From positions 62,001 through 126,000 of the forward strand of contig JACVRA010000138.1 in NCBI GenBank assembly GCA_019828545.1: 64,000 nt of DNA, read 5' to 3'. Below are positions 55,838 through 64,000 of this stretch, in pieces (the first letter of the stretch is position 1; each line of letters begins with the position of its first letter). Below the pieces are notes generated by a model that saw only the letters and a list, made by a program, of their open reading frames with translations, did no database searches and had not been told where the DNA came from. The position numbers were made by a program, and so were the translations under genes. The DNA is from Paracamarosporium sp. OC-R06-R3 (taxonomy: Eukaryota; Ascomycota; Dothideomycetes; Pleosporales; Didymosphaeriaceae).

Positions 55838-58014
55838 CTACTCTTTCCCCCCAACCTTCTCATCTCCCTCCTCCACGCTCTCACCCCCAACAGGTACCCC
55901 CTCAATCTGCAGCCCCTCCTCCCTCATAGCAACCTCCTGCTCCTCACTAAGCTCGCCGACCGCAAGCGTAATCTTCGGCCCCGTAAACCACTTCCTCGCA
56001 TCTGGCACAACACGTCAGCACATACCCCCAAATCCAACACACTCACAACCACGAGCAACCTACCAATAAAATAATACGCCAAACTCCCACCCCAAACCGC
56101 ACAATTAACCACAACCGTATAATTCATCGACTGAGCCGTCGGCTTCGGCCCGCCTGCGGGGAACATAGCAAGCACGATGCCGAACACGAGGAATACAATG
56201 GCCAGCCAGCCAATCGGACGAGACAGCTTGTCGCCCGTGTACACGGGGCCCGGCTTGAACTTCGCCTGGCCCCAGACGAGACGGCATAGAATCGGCGTGC
56301 CCCATGCGACGTTGTTTGCGGCGACGGCGAGGGAGAACAGCGCCGAGGCCGCGGCCGGCGCGATCAGGCAGAGCAGCCCGAGGATTAGGGCCACTAGGAC
56401 GCAGCCCCAGACTGCGCGGACGGGGATCAGGAGGCGCGGGGAGACGCGGCGGAAGAAGGTGCTGAGGGGGAGGGCGCCGTCGCGGGAGAAGGCCTGCGGG
56501 TGTTAGGGTGAGGTTGGGGTTTTGTTTGTTGGGGTTGGTGGGGGGTGTTGTACGGGGTTTGGAGAGGGAGGGAAGGGGAGAAGGGAAAGGAAGGGAAGGA
56601 AAGAAGAGAAGAGAAGGAAGAGAAGAAAAGGAGAAGAGAAGATAGGTAGTATACGCACCCAACTCTGCCGACTAACGGCCACGAGAATAGACAGCCCCAT
56701 AAGAAACTGCACGATGAACAGCAGACTCATGAACCCCAGTGCACCCCGCTTCCCCAGCGCATCAAAATATATCTGCGCCATGGGCTGCCCGAAGGGCGAC
56801 TCGAGCAACGACGCCGTGTCCCTGCTCATGCACGCCGCGATCACAATCGTGATGATCCAGCCAAAGAACCAGCAGCTGCCTATGCTACATAAAAATACAC
56901 AATTGAGCATTGCGGATAGTAGGAGTATGCGGGGGACGACTCACCTCATGAGGATGCCGTAGGGGACGGCTTTCGTGGCGTTGGACGCTTCCTCCGACAT
57001 GTGCACGCACGAGTCGAAGCCCCCGATTGTCCAGATAGGAGACAGCCACGTGAGGAACCAGGTGAAGCCGGGGGACCACGTCGTGAGGTTGTCCGTGTGG
57101 GAAAAGATGTATGCTGCGTCGTTTCTAGCGTGGCGGCGGCCGATGGGGAGGGCGATGACTGTGGCGGTGATGAGGATGAAGTTTGCTCTTTTCTTCGAAT
57201 CAGTTTTGTGCATGGGTGGAAATTTATGGAAATGGAGGCCTGCAGGTTGGACTCACATGACGAAGACGGTCTGTAGTTTTGCCATGGCCTTGGATATCGT
57301 GGAGGCGAGGATCCCGTGTGTGAGCACGCAGCACATGAAGACTACGTAGACGATGCCGTTGGATGGCTCCCAGTTGCCGTCCCGCGCAATGACGATGACG
57401 GAGACAAACATGAGGGCGAACCCGTAGTCGATGCTGCACAGTCCGCCCACGAGTCCCAGCGTGTTGCTATATCCGACCAGGAACGACAAGGCGTTCCGAG
57501 TCTTGGGGCTGGCAAAGTAGTGTGCTGGGATTGTCAGTATTACCGTCTAGTAGCAGGTAGATAGAGACCCTACTCCACCAGTAAAGCCCACCGGACGTAG
57601 GCATAGCACTCCCCAGATCCGCCATCGCAAGACCAACAACGAAGATGAATCCGCTGGCAGTAAACCACCCCTACACCGATCAGCATTCAAAAGACTTTCC
57701 ACACTCATCCAACGCACCCAGACAAGCCCAGCTGGTCCCGCTGGCAGCGAATACGCAAGGGTAGACGCGATGGAGGGCAAGAGGCCCATGATGGAAAAAG
57801 CAATGCCGAAAACCTCAATCAGGCCAAAGTTTCTCCGCAGCTCTTGCTTGTAGCCCAGACTTGCTGGAAGACATCAGTTTCGAGGGGTTTGGTAACAATT
57901 GAGATGGAAGGGTATACCTAGGACAGCGGCATCGTCTTCGTTTGCGAGACCCTCTGCGACGCCCGTCAGAGAGCCCTGTCTTTCAGCATCGTACTTGGGT
58001 ACTTCTTCAGCCAT
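55838..58014 (-). CDS. Amino acid/choline-type permease (APC superfamily, GABA/choline permease group)
   Basis: Eight exons: 58014-57918, 57863-57718, 57670-57574, 57524-57257, 57187-56945, 56884-56659, 56493-56064, 56001-55838; all join in frame to 556 residues. Introns are 47-69 nt except a 165-nt one (56494-56658) that holds an 82-nt homopurine/homopyrimidine tract. Start MAEEVPKYDAER, then YKQELRRNFGLIEVFGIAFSIMGLLPSIASTLAYSLPAGPAGLVWGWFTA (TM1-2 of the family), ADLGSAMPTSGGLYWWTHYFA, and SPIWTIGGFDSCVHMSEEASNATKAVPYGI, a loop conserved in fungal GABA/choline permeases (Uga4/Hnm1 group). Twelve helices are visible. The neighbouring choline kinase makes choline or ethanolamine-related uptake conceivable; the family alone does not fix the substrate. 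Confidence 0.92.
56561..56642 (+). repeat. 82-nt uninterrupted homopurine tract inside a permease intron
   Basis: All 82 bases on the plus strand are A or G; on the transcribed strand this is a pure C/T tract. It accounts for the unusual length of this intron. Such tracts can adopt triplex structure. Confidence 0.9.
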
Positions 58015-58398
58015 GCTTAATAGATCGATCGATCGATTGACTATGAATCGGTAGCGATAGAAATGCTCAATGTCCTGTCAAGCAGAGCACATAAATACAC
58101 AAGACGCAGAACGACGTCGTCAAATCTCACCGTTACACAACACGACGCAACACGCTCAGGGCACACCCCATCTTATCATCTACCTGCATCTCGCAACCCA
58201 CACCCGCGCAGCCCTGCGTGCATATCGCAATCAGCGACCCCTCATGCATACTCGCCCCGTTATCACGATTGGTCGTCTGCCCCGACGATAAGAAGCACGC
58301 AAGCATCCAACCGCTGAGGTCGATGTAGCCCGCCTCGGCTAGCAGCCAATCTGTCTTGCGAGGCTGCTGCACAGTTCGCGTGGGGCGCCTGCATGGGG
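58015..58398. other. Intergenic region (permease promoter)
   Basis: Contains a short GATC repeat (58023-58037) a few bases upstream of the permease ATG. No coding frame supported. Confidence 0.4.
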
Positions 58399-59027
58399 TT
58401 AGAGCTTTGTGGGGGAGTGCAGGGGTGTGCGGAAAGGCTCCGCTGGGGGTGATACGTCACTTTTGTTGGAGCTGGGGCTGCTTCGAGGTGTGTTTTGCGT
58501 GGGAGGCGGGCTGGGTACGGTGGTCTGGACTACGGGCGCTGTGTGGATGCATGCGCGGCTGAGGTCGAAGGTGTGCGCTATGGTACGGACGGTGTTTGTA
58601 ACGCTCTAGACGATGATCCCCACCCAACGGGGATACACGACCTTAAAGGAGATTTCGATTCTAGCTCAACTATTAGCGCTATCTACTGCACGGTGTTAGT
58701 CGGGGCTCTTACGATGACAATAACCATCCAGAACGTGTGCAAGAACAGTAGATACCACGTTCCACACCGAAGCACGCGGTTATCCGGCCACAGCGAACCG
58801 TGCCTGCCCAGCACCGCATCAAGTAAAGGCAATGTGATGAAAGCGTGGAATGGCGCGAGCGCGAATAGAAATGCCTGCCTGAAGAGATGGTCTGGATCTG
58901 TGTCTGCTGTGAAAAAGCGCAAGGAGGGCGGGATGTGGAGAGTCTCGGCTTCGAAGCGTGACACTGCGAGTGCTATGCGGAGCATCGCTGCTTCGAAGCA
59001 TGACGAGAGGGAGTGTACGAAGGACAT
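58399..59027 (-). CDS. Small membrane protein with Pro/Ser/Thr-rich tail, unknown function
   Basis: Two exons: 59027-58713 and 58605-58399; intron of 107 nt with donor GTAAGA and acceptor GTCTAG, phase 0; 173 residues. Exon 1 begins MSFVHSLSSCFEAAMLRIALAV and has hydrophobic segments FRQAFLFALAPFHAFITLPLLDAVL and GTWYLLFLHTFWMVIVI. Exon 2 continues SVTNTVRTIAHTFDLSRACIHTAPVVQ and ends in a Pro/Ser/Thr-rich tail (TTVPSPPPTQNTPRSSPSSN). An earlier AG in the intron (58686) would lead straight into a TAG, truncating the protein after MVIVI. I do not recognise the family. Confidence 0.55.
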
Positions 59028-59611
59028 TAGAGTGGGGTGGGTGTTGTGAATGTGAGGGCTTGTTGGAGGGCAGGTGCTGGTTTTGTAGAGCGCCTACGTA
59101 GAGAGCAGGGGGCGTACCGTGGTTGGGGAAAGGGGCGATCTGATCAACGGAGTGTTACTTTGACTGTTCTGCCGTTGGTCGGATATACACTGTGCCAGAG
59201 CTGACTATCATGGAACCAAGGTTATTGAATCTATGCGAGTCAGTCACTCACGTCCCGAATTTGACTACTCTCATGTCTAGGCCAGAATACAACATCAGCT
59301 TCCATTGCTAACCCTCCATCAGACACATGAGCTTTATACATCACCATCTACATTTGCAATTCATCCGAGTCAAAGAGCGTGTTTTATTACGAAACTCAAA
59401 ACAACAAAAGCTGGCCAGCTCAGTAATGACAGACTCACTTAACGAAAAAACATCACTGCTCAAACACGGGTCGCCCCTCTCATCTACCAATCCGCAGCCT
59501 AGCACATCTCGACAACCATCGTCAACACAGGAGCATCTCCCACATGAACGAACAGTAGGAGATCTGCTAGCTAGACAGTGCGACCTTTCAATTCGCTACC
59601 GCGAACATCGC
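59028..59611. other. Intergenic region
   Basis: Promoter of the small membrane protein and 3' flank of the small secreted protein. A plus-strand frame at 59327-59998 starts here and runs antisense into the secreted-protein gene; see rejected items. Confidence 0.35.
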
Positions 59612-60076
59612 CTAGCGCCTCACGCACAAAATAGACCACGCGCGGTTATCATATCCCACCTCCCTGAGATCCTCAATGCGCCTATCCACCGTCAACGTAC
59701 CGCTACCCTGGCAACTCTCCTCGCTATACACGCGTCAGCTCAACCCATCATGACCATGCTAACATTACTTACGGGAAGAGAGTACAGCGCAGAATATCAT
59801 TCGGTGCAATGGCCGAAAGCTGGAGGATGTAGGCTGGGGGGAGGTCCCCTGTTGATAGTGTTAGGTCAGATAAGCAAGGAAGAGCAGGAAGGGAAGAAGG
59901 TTGCGAAAGGGGCACGTACGGCATACACCCAGCGTGACGGAGATGGTTTCCTGCGGCGGGGGATCGAAGCGCGGGTTTACGCCGATGAGAACGTTTGAGT
60001 CTTCTCTGGCGACGAGGCTTGGGGCCGCGAGGGAGGTGAGGGCGAAGAGGGGGAGGGATGCGAGGCTGAACTTCAT
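59612..60076 (-). CDS. Small secreted four-cysteine protein (candidate effector)
   Basis: Three exons: 60076-59920, 59848-59773, 59723-59612; introns of 71 and 49 nt with donors GTACGT and GTAAGT, acceptors AACAG and TATAG; 114 residues. Signal peptide MKFSLASLPLFALTSLAAPS, then a short pro-like stretch LVARED. The mature part has four Cys: SVTLGVCRD, LRCTLFP, EESCQGSG and WSILCVRR, which could form two disulfides. Other landmarks: NPRFDPPPQETISV and DRRIEDLREVGYDNRAW. None of the three exons alone is a convincing frame; the phases and splice signals make the model. I do not recognise the family. Size, secretion signal and paired cysteines are typical of fungal effector or host-interaction proteins, which is inference. 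Confidence 0.72.
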
Positions 60077-61329
60077 TTTGGGGTTGGTGTGGAAGACTGA
60101 GTGGTGTTGGGAAGGTACTGTGTGGATGGTGCTGAAGTGATGTGGATGCAGTTTCGATGGATGAAGACGCCCTTCTTATACTGTTTGCAGAGCACTTCGT
60201 GCCGCTTGTTTCGCGATCAGTCACATCGCTACTGTTACCAGATGGCTTCTTGTTGCATAGCAAGAATCCTTCGTCTTAACGCTCGTGTTGTCGACGCGGT
60301 GTGTCACTGTCCTCGTGAAGCTTTTGAGTTTTCGGACCCAAGTGAGGGACCCTATATTGTTGTCAGTTAAGGACCTAAGAGGTGGTTCCTATGGAGAGAT
60401 GGGATTTGTCTCTGGTCATCAAGCGTGGATCTGACTTTTAAACTTTTTGCGAGCAGGCACGGTCGGCTGGGCGTGGCGTAGGGTCTGCTCGTGACGGGAC
60501 TGAATGGCTGGAAAGAGTATGAGCTGTTATGGGGCGTGTGGAAGTTTCATTGCCTTTGAAGTGGCAGTGTTAGTGGTGACGTCGTACCGCACATAGAGCA
60601 CTGGTCGTTGGTCATAGTCATGAACAGAGCCTTCAGTCTCAAAGCATCACTATAACTACTTAGTCTCTTATAGATCGATTTCAAGAACACTCTCAAAATC
60701 AGCAGTTTATACAAAAAGAAACCTTTAGCAACTCAAACTCTTAAGTACTGAATATTGGATACGCACACAAACTTGGTAGTCAGTCTATCCCATGACTACT
60801 CGTTCTTCTTGACTCCTGCCTTGCCTGTACATAAGCTGAAGTCAGATCCACTGCCTTCTGGAGCGTGATGGACTTTCTACCGCGAATAAGTCTGTGCCAC
60901 ATGCGCACACCGATCGTTGATAACGCCCTATAGGGCTGCTTACTTCGCACCAAGATGTCTGACATGATGCAGGCTAGCCACGAAAACTTCCGCGCAAACG
61001 AATAGCACCGATGGAATCTGCCCCCAGATTTGAAACCCGGGGTTTGCACGATCTCATACACGTAAGAGAGGCGATTGAATCGGCTTCAGCTGATTGGATC
61101 CATCGTTGCTCGTGAAGCCTCATCCAGCTTTTTATCGACGAGGACCATTATAATATTGTGATAGACCAACAGCACACACACCTAGGTCTCACCAAGAATC
61201 CCATGCATTGGAGATGAAATTAGCCTTGTTGAATACGGCTTCACCGCCAAGTAAGACGCCCATTTCCTTCAACTCCGCGGAATCCCACTATAGCTTACAC
61301 TTCTCGATATAAAACTTTTCGCCCGACGG
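60077..61329. other. Intergenic region
   Basis: No gene supported. A minus-strand frame at 60780-61061 has no signal peptide or recognisable domain. Promoter of the small secreted protein gene lies at the left end. Confidence 0.4.
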
Positions 61330-62214
61330 TCATGACATGGACCCTTGCGCGGGCCGCGGCTTTTGTTGCAAAGCATACAGCTCCCGTGGCTTGCCTGCAG
61401 CATCGCAGCTCGCAAACTTCCACCACGCCCAGTGATACGCACCCGCCACGTTGACCAATCCCCACCGCACGGGCGCAGGCATCGGCGGCCACGACGCCCA
61501 CGTCCCGTCCTCGTACGTAACGTCGATGTTTAGCAAAAAGAAAGGCACTACATCCGTCGTTCCCGCTTTCGTGACCGTCTTCTTTCCCCACGCCTTGAAG
61601 ATCGCCGCCGCTTCTTCGGCCTTCTTCGCCTCAGGAAGGTCTCCGAACGACACGATAGTCTCAATCTCATGGTGAAAGTGGTGATTAAACGGTTCCTGAA
61701 AGCTATCCATAATAGCGAGCAGTTTCTTCGCGTCAAATTCAAAGGGCTCGCCCAGCGTGCTCAGATACTCGTTGAACTTTGCGAGGCCATCTAGGAACGA
61801 CTCGTGCTCCTTGTGGGTCTCGTCGAAGAGGTCTGTGCGGCCCATTACTTCTTCTATTTTGGGGAACAGCTCGGTTTCTTCGTCGTCGTGGTGGCTTTTG
61901 ACGAATTTGAACCAGGCTTGCGCGTAGCCGATGAAGTCGTCTTTGTCCTCGTGCGTGATGTGCGGCGCTTGGAGGTAGATGGAGTTGTAGCCTCGGAGGA
62001 TCGTGTTGTGGATGTGTGCCATGTGTGTTGCGCCCGTGGTGAATACATCTGTTTTTTTGGTCTTGTACTGTGGAGTTGGGATTAATCGACAGGGGCCGTC
62101 AGCCCACTGTTTGAAGGGTGCTGATGTTGTCATGGTGAAGGGCGCGCGCGAGAGGATGAAAGCAGTGAGCAGTACTGGGAGTGCGAAGAAGAAGGCGCTT
62201 TTGAAGCCAGGCAT
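61330..62214 (-). CDS. Hemerythrin-like (HHE) domain protein with N-terminal membrane anchor
   Basis: Single-exon protein of 294 residues. The N-terminus MPGFKSAFFFALPVLLTAFILSRAP is a signal anchor or signal peptide. The four-helix HHE core shows the metal-ligand spacing: THMAHIHNTILRGYNSIYLQAPHI, FKFVKSHHDDEETELFPKIEE (H-x3-E), FDETHKEHESFLDGL, and FNHHFHHEIETIVSF. Hemerythrin-like proteins bind a di-iron centre for O2 or redox chemistry. The C-terminal ~100 residues (PFFLLNIDVTYEDGTWASWPPMPAPV, GAYHWAWWKFASCD) are typical of fungal members. I chose the ATG at 62214; upstream frame to 62439 is open but Arg/His/Pro-rich and not protein-like. Confidence 0.9.
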   Translation of the reverse strand: MPGFKSAFFFALPVLLTAFILSRAPFTMTTSAPFKQWADGPCRLIPTPQYKTKKTDVFTTGATHMAHIHNTILRGYNSIYLQAPHITHEDKDDFIGYAQAWFKFVKSHHDDEETELFPKIEEVMGRTDLFDETHKEHESFLDGLAKFNEYLSTLGEPFEFDAKKLLAIMDSFQEPFNHHFHHEIETIVSFGDLPEAKKAEEAAAIFKAWGKKTVTKAGTTDVVPFFLLNIDVTYEDGTWASWPPMPAPVRWGLVNVAGAYHWAWWKFASCDAAGKPRELYALQQKPRPAQGSMS

Positions 62215-63379
62215 TGTCTGGAAGGTCTTGGGGAGCCATCGTGAGATATACGGACGATGTGGTGCTTTTGGACAATTAGATTGGGGGGCTGCACGAGGGT
62301 GGTGTGATTGGTGTCGGTGGGCTGACCATTGCACAACACGATAACGTCCGAGCTCTGATTGGATGCGAAGTGCGCGGGGCGGAACACGCTGCATCCGTGA
62401 CGGTGTACGACTCTGCTCGCTCGCCCAATAACATATCATCGTCAGCTCATCTAGATTCGTGACCTGTATCAGAATTCCAAATTGCCGGTGAGATCAGCTT
62501 GGTAAGCCAATCACTGTACGATTTCCTTCTGTAATGCACTACAAACCATTCATCAGGCAGAGAATTTACTCACGTCGTAGGCGTTCATCCAATGTAGTGA
62601 CATATATACTATTCAAACCATGGAAATTATCTTGGGCGAGCTTCAACGTGCGCGACTTTGAAAGGTTAAACGGATGCTCCTGATTAGCCTATTCCTATGA
62701 GATTCACATTCATTTGGACAAAAAAAAAGGCGAATGGATGGCTACGGCTTTTCCTGTCGTCATCATCACCCGTTTAGCGATGAAGAAGAGAGGCCTTCTA
62801 CCGCGCCAGTCTGAAGAGACGGCGTTGTTGTCTTCCAATCAAGATATACCAGATGATAAGGCAGCTCGTTGGGCTCTGTCACAAGCTGCGCCGACACCGA
62901 TATATCATAACCCACAAGTGAAATGTGATCAAAATTTCTCTTTCCCTTTGGAGAATTAAGTGCCTCAATCGCCAAGGCCTCCTTACCTCGAAATCCGAAC
63001 ATGGTAGTGTTTAAACCCTGCCAAATTTTGACGCTGACGATCCCCACCGACATCACTGAAGGGTCTCGTTTCACGTCATCGCCCACTTGAATAACTAGCA
63101 CAAAGTGCTCGAAGTCAGGATTGCTCTCGTAGTTCTACGGAACAAATTCAACGTGCATGTAACGCTCAGATGCCATCTCGAGAAGAAACTGGTTCGCGGG
63201 TATGTCCCAGCTGGCCCTGGGATGCACCGCTCGAATGTGCCAGAACCTTCATCCCATTTTTTTCCACGGCTTCCAACGCAGACGCACTGCATAGCGCTCC
63301 CATAGAGCAAGTTTTCGGGCCAGCGGTTCAGGGAGGTTATGAAGAATGCATGCCGGCTCGCTGAATGGTGTGGTAACGG
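62215..63379. other. Intergenic region / decayed sequence
   Basis: Hemerythrin gene promoter on the left. A minus-strand frame at 62766-63101 has no recognisable content. From about 63100 the plus strand begins to look like decayed coding sequence (see next entry). Confidence 0.35.
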
Positions 63380-64000
63380 ACTGTTTTTGGAACGCTCTTA
63401 ACCGTTCCGGAGTATCGTGAAGGCGGACAAAAAGCCCTGGGCCTATTTCTGAAGAAGAATGTGTTTACATTTGCCTCCTCTGCCCCGAAAGGAAGAATCT
63501 CGATACTTGAGTTTCAAGAGGTAGTGGTGACGGTATCCCGGCACTGCACCCTGGTATTGGAGTTCCGCATTCGGGAAAAGACACCTCGATTTGTGAGAGA
63601 ATATTGAGCGCTCAATCTGTTATCACTGCCAGCCTGAGTTGAAAAGTTGCTGACGACATCCCTGACGGGATTCGTGAGCAGTTGCTGCTAGAAGAGCGTC
63701 AACGGCAGGAGCGGCAAGCTAAAAGCTGCAGCACAACATCCACACCAAACTACTTCCCCCCAATTATCATTACTAACGTCTTACCTCAATCCCACCAGTC
63801 ACCCTCAGTGAATACCATAGATACAACACCAGTACCTGTGTTACGCGCTTCAAGCAATGCTTATCTTGAAATCCCAGGCTCGCGAGATCGAGCTGTGCGA
63901 CTGTATAGCGAGTAGCAGCAATCGAAATTTGATGACGATATGCTCAAGGAAGAGTTTCGTAGAGCGGGTGAAGTTGCGTTGCAAGATGGACTGGATTTAG
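63380..64000 (+). pseudogene. Decayed repeat-like coding relic, continues past right edge
   Basis: Plus-strand reading from about 63399 gives VPEYREGGQKALGLFLKKNV, FTFASSAPKGRISILEFQEVV and RIREKTPRFVREY before a TGA at 63605-63607. After a frame change near 63610-63665 it resumes as DGIREQLLLEERQRQERQAK, VLPQSHQSPSVNT, and LEIPGSRDRAVRLYSE, stops with TAG at 63913-63915, and continues in the same frame as QQSKFDDDMLKEEFRRAGEV to the window end. Both stops sit where Trp is plausible (EY-W; SE-W-QQ). This block resembles a dispersed fungal repeat-associated protein I have seen in many genomes without a firm name. Not functional as it stands. Confidence 0.5.

Noticed and set aside
59327..59998. 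Plus-strand 223-codon frame starting in the intergenic region and running through the small secreted protein gene
   Set aside because: Its second half is antisense to a three-exon gene with signal peptide, paired cysteines and strong splice signals. The frame itself has no recognisable domain. The Ser/Thr/Pro-rich first ~90 residues could still be a real exon, but I cannot support it.
61022..61050. TTTGAAACCCGGGGTTTG, briefly considered as a tRNA T-arm
   Set aside because: No matching acceptor, D or anticodon stems around it; just a palindrome-like string.
1..64000. CRISPR arrays, bacterial operons and Shine-Dalgarno sites
   Set aside because: The DNA is eukaryotic with spliceosomal introns; no regularly spaced repeats were seen.

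Overview
The window is nuclear DNA from a filamentous ascomycete. Genes carry many short introns (about 45-85 nt) with GT..AG ends and CTRAY-type branch points, and there are Pezizomycotina hallmarks: a HET-domain gene, DUF3669 and DUF829/PaxU-like proteins, small secreted proteins and a pectin methylesterase. The gene mix fits a plant-associated Dothideomycete, probably Pleosporales; that placement is inference. Where I give exons I joined them by hand from splice consensus and frame, so they are models, not transcripts.

Layout. 1-3234: end of a MoaA/MOCS1A gene and a long MoaC-bearing frame (molybdenum cofactor). 3.6-8.8 kb: PAP2 phosphatase with an in-frame stop, DUF3669 protein, Glo3-type ArfGAP. 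9.3-15.2 kb, all minus: FucP-type MFS, pectin methylesterase, DHA2-type MFS. 17.2-18.2 kb: DUF829 protein. 18.5-25.4 kb: gene-poor, AT-rich island with a HET pseudogene carrying four nonsense codons and an N-terminal transposase-like HTH, plus zinc-finger and transcription-factor-like fragments. 26-31.3 kb: alpha/beta hydrolase, four-helix membrane protein, GPI-type surface protein, aldo-keto reductase. 32.2-33.4 kb: three-exon secreted protein with three copies of a cysteine repeat. 34.8-36 kb: adenosine kinase. 37.1-40.1 kb: kelch membrane protein whose frame runs into a second fungal membrane-protein family. 41.5-42.6 kb: Asn/Gln-rich secreted protein. 43.9-51.7 kb: core genes (SEC63, PBS2 MAPKK, auxin-efflux-type carrier). 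52.4-58 kb: choline kinase convergent with an APC-family permease. 58.4-62.2 kb: small membrane protein, four-cysteine small secreted protein, hemerythrin-like protein. The right edge holds a decayed repeat-like relic.

Working together: conserved housekeeping blocks (ER translocation, HOG signalling, phospholipid head-group metabolism, purine salvage, molybdenum cofactor) alternate with accessory stretches of secreted proteins, transporters and decayed genes. Inactivated copies show almost only nonsense substitutions at Trp or Gln codons. This resembles repeat-induced point mutation, although only some of the stops lie in the classic CpA context.
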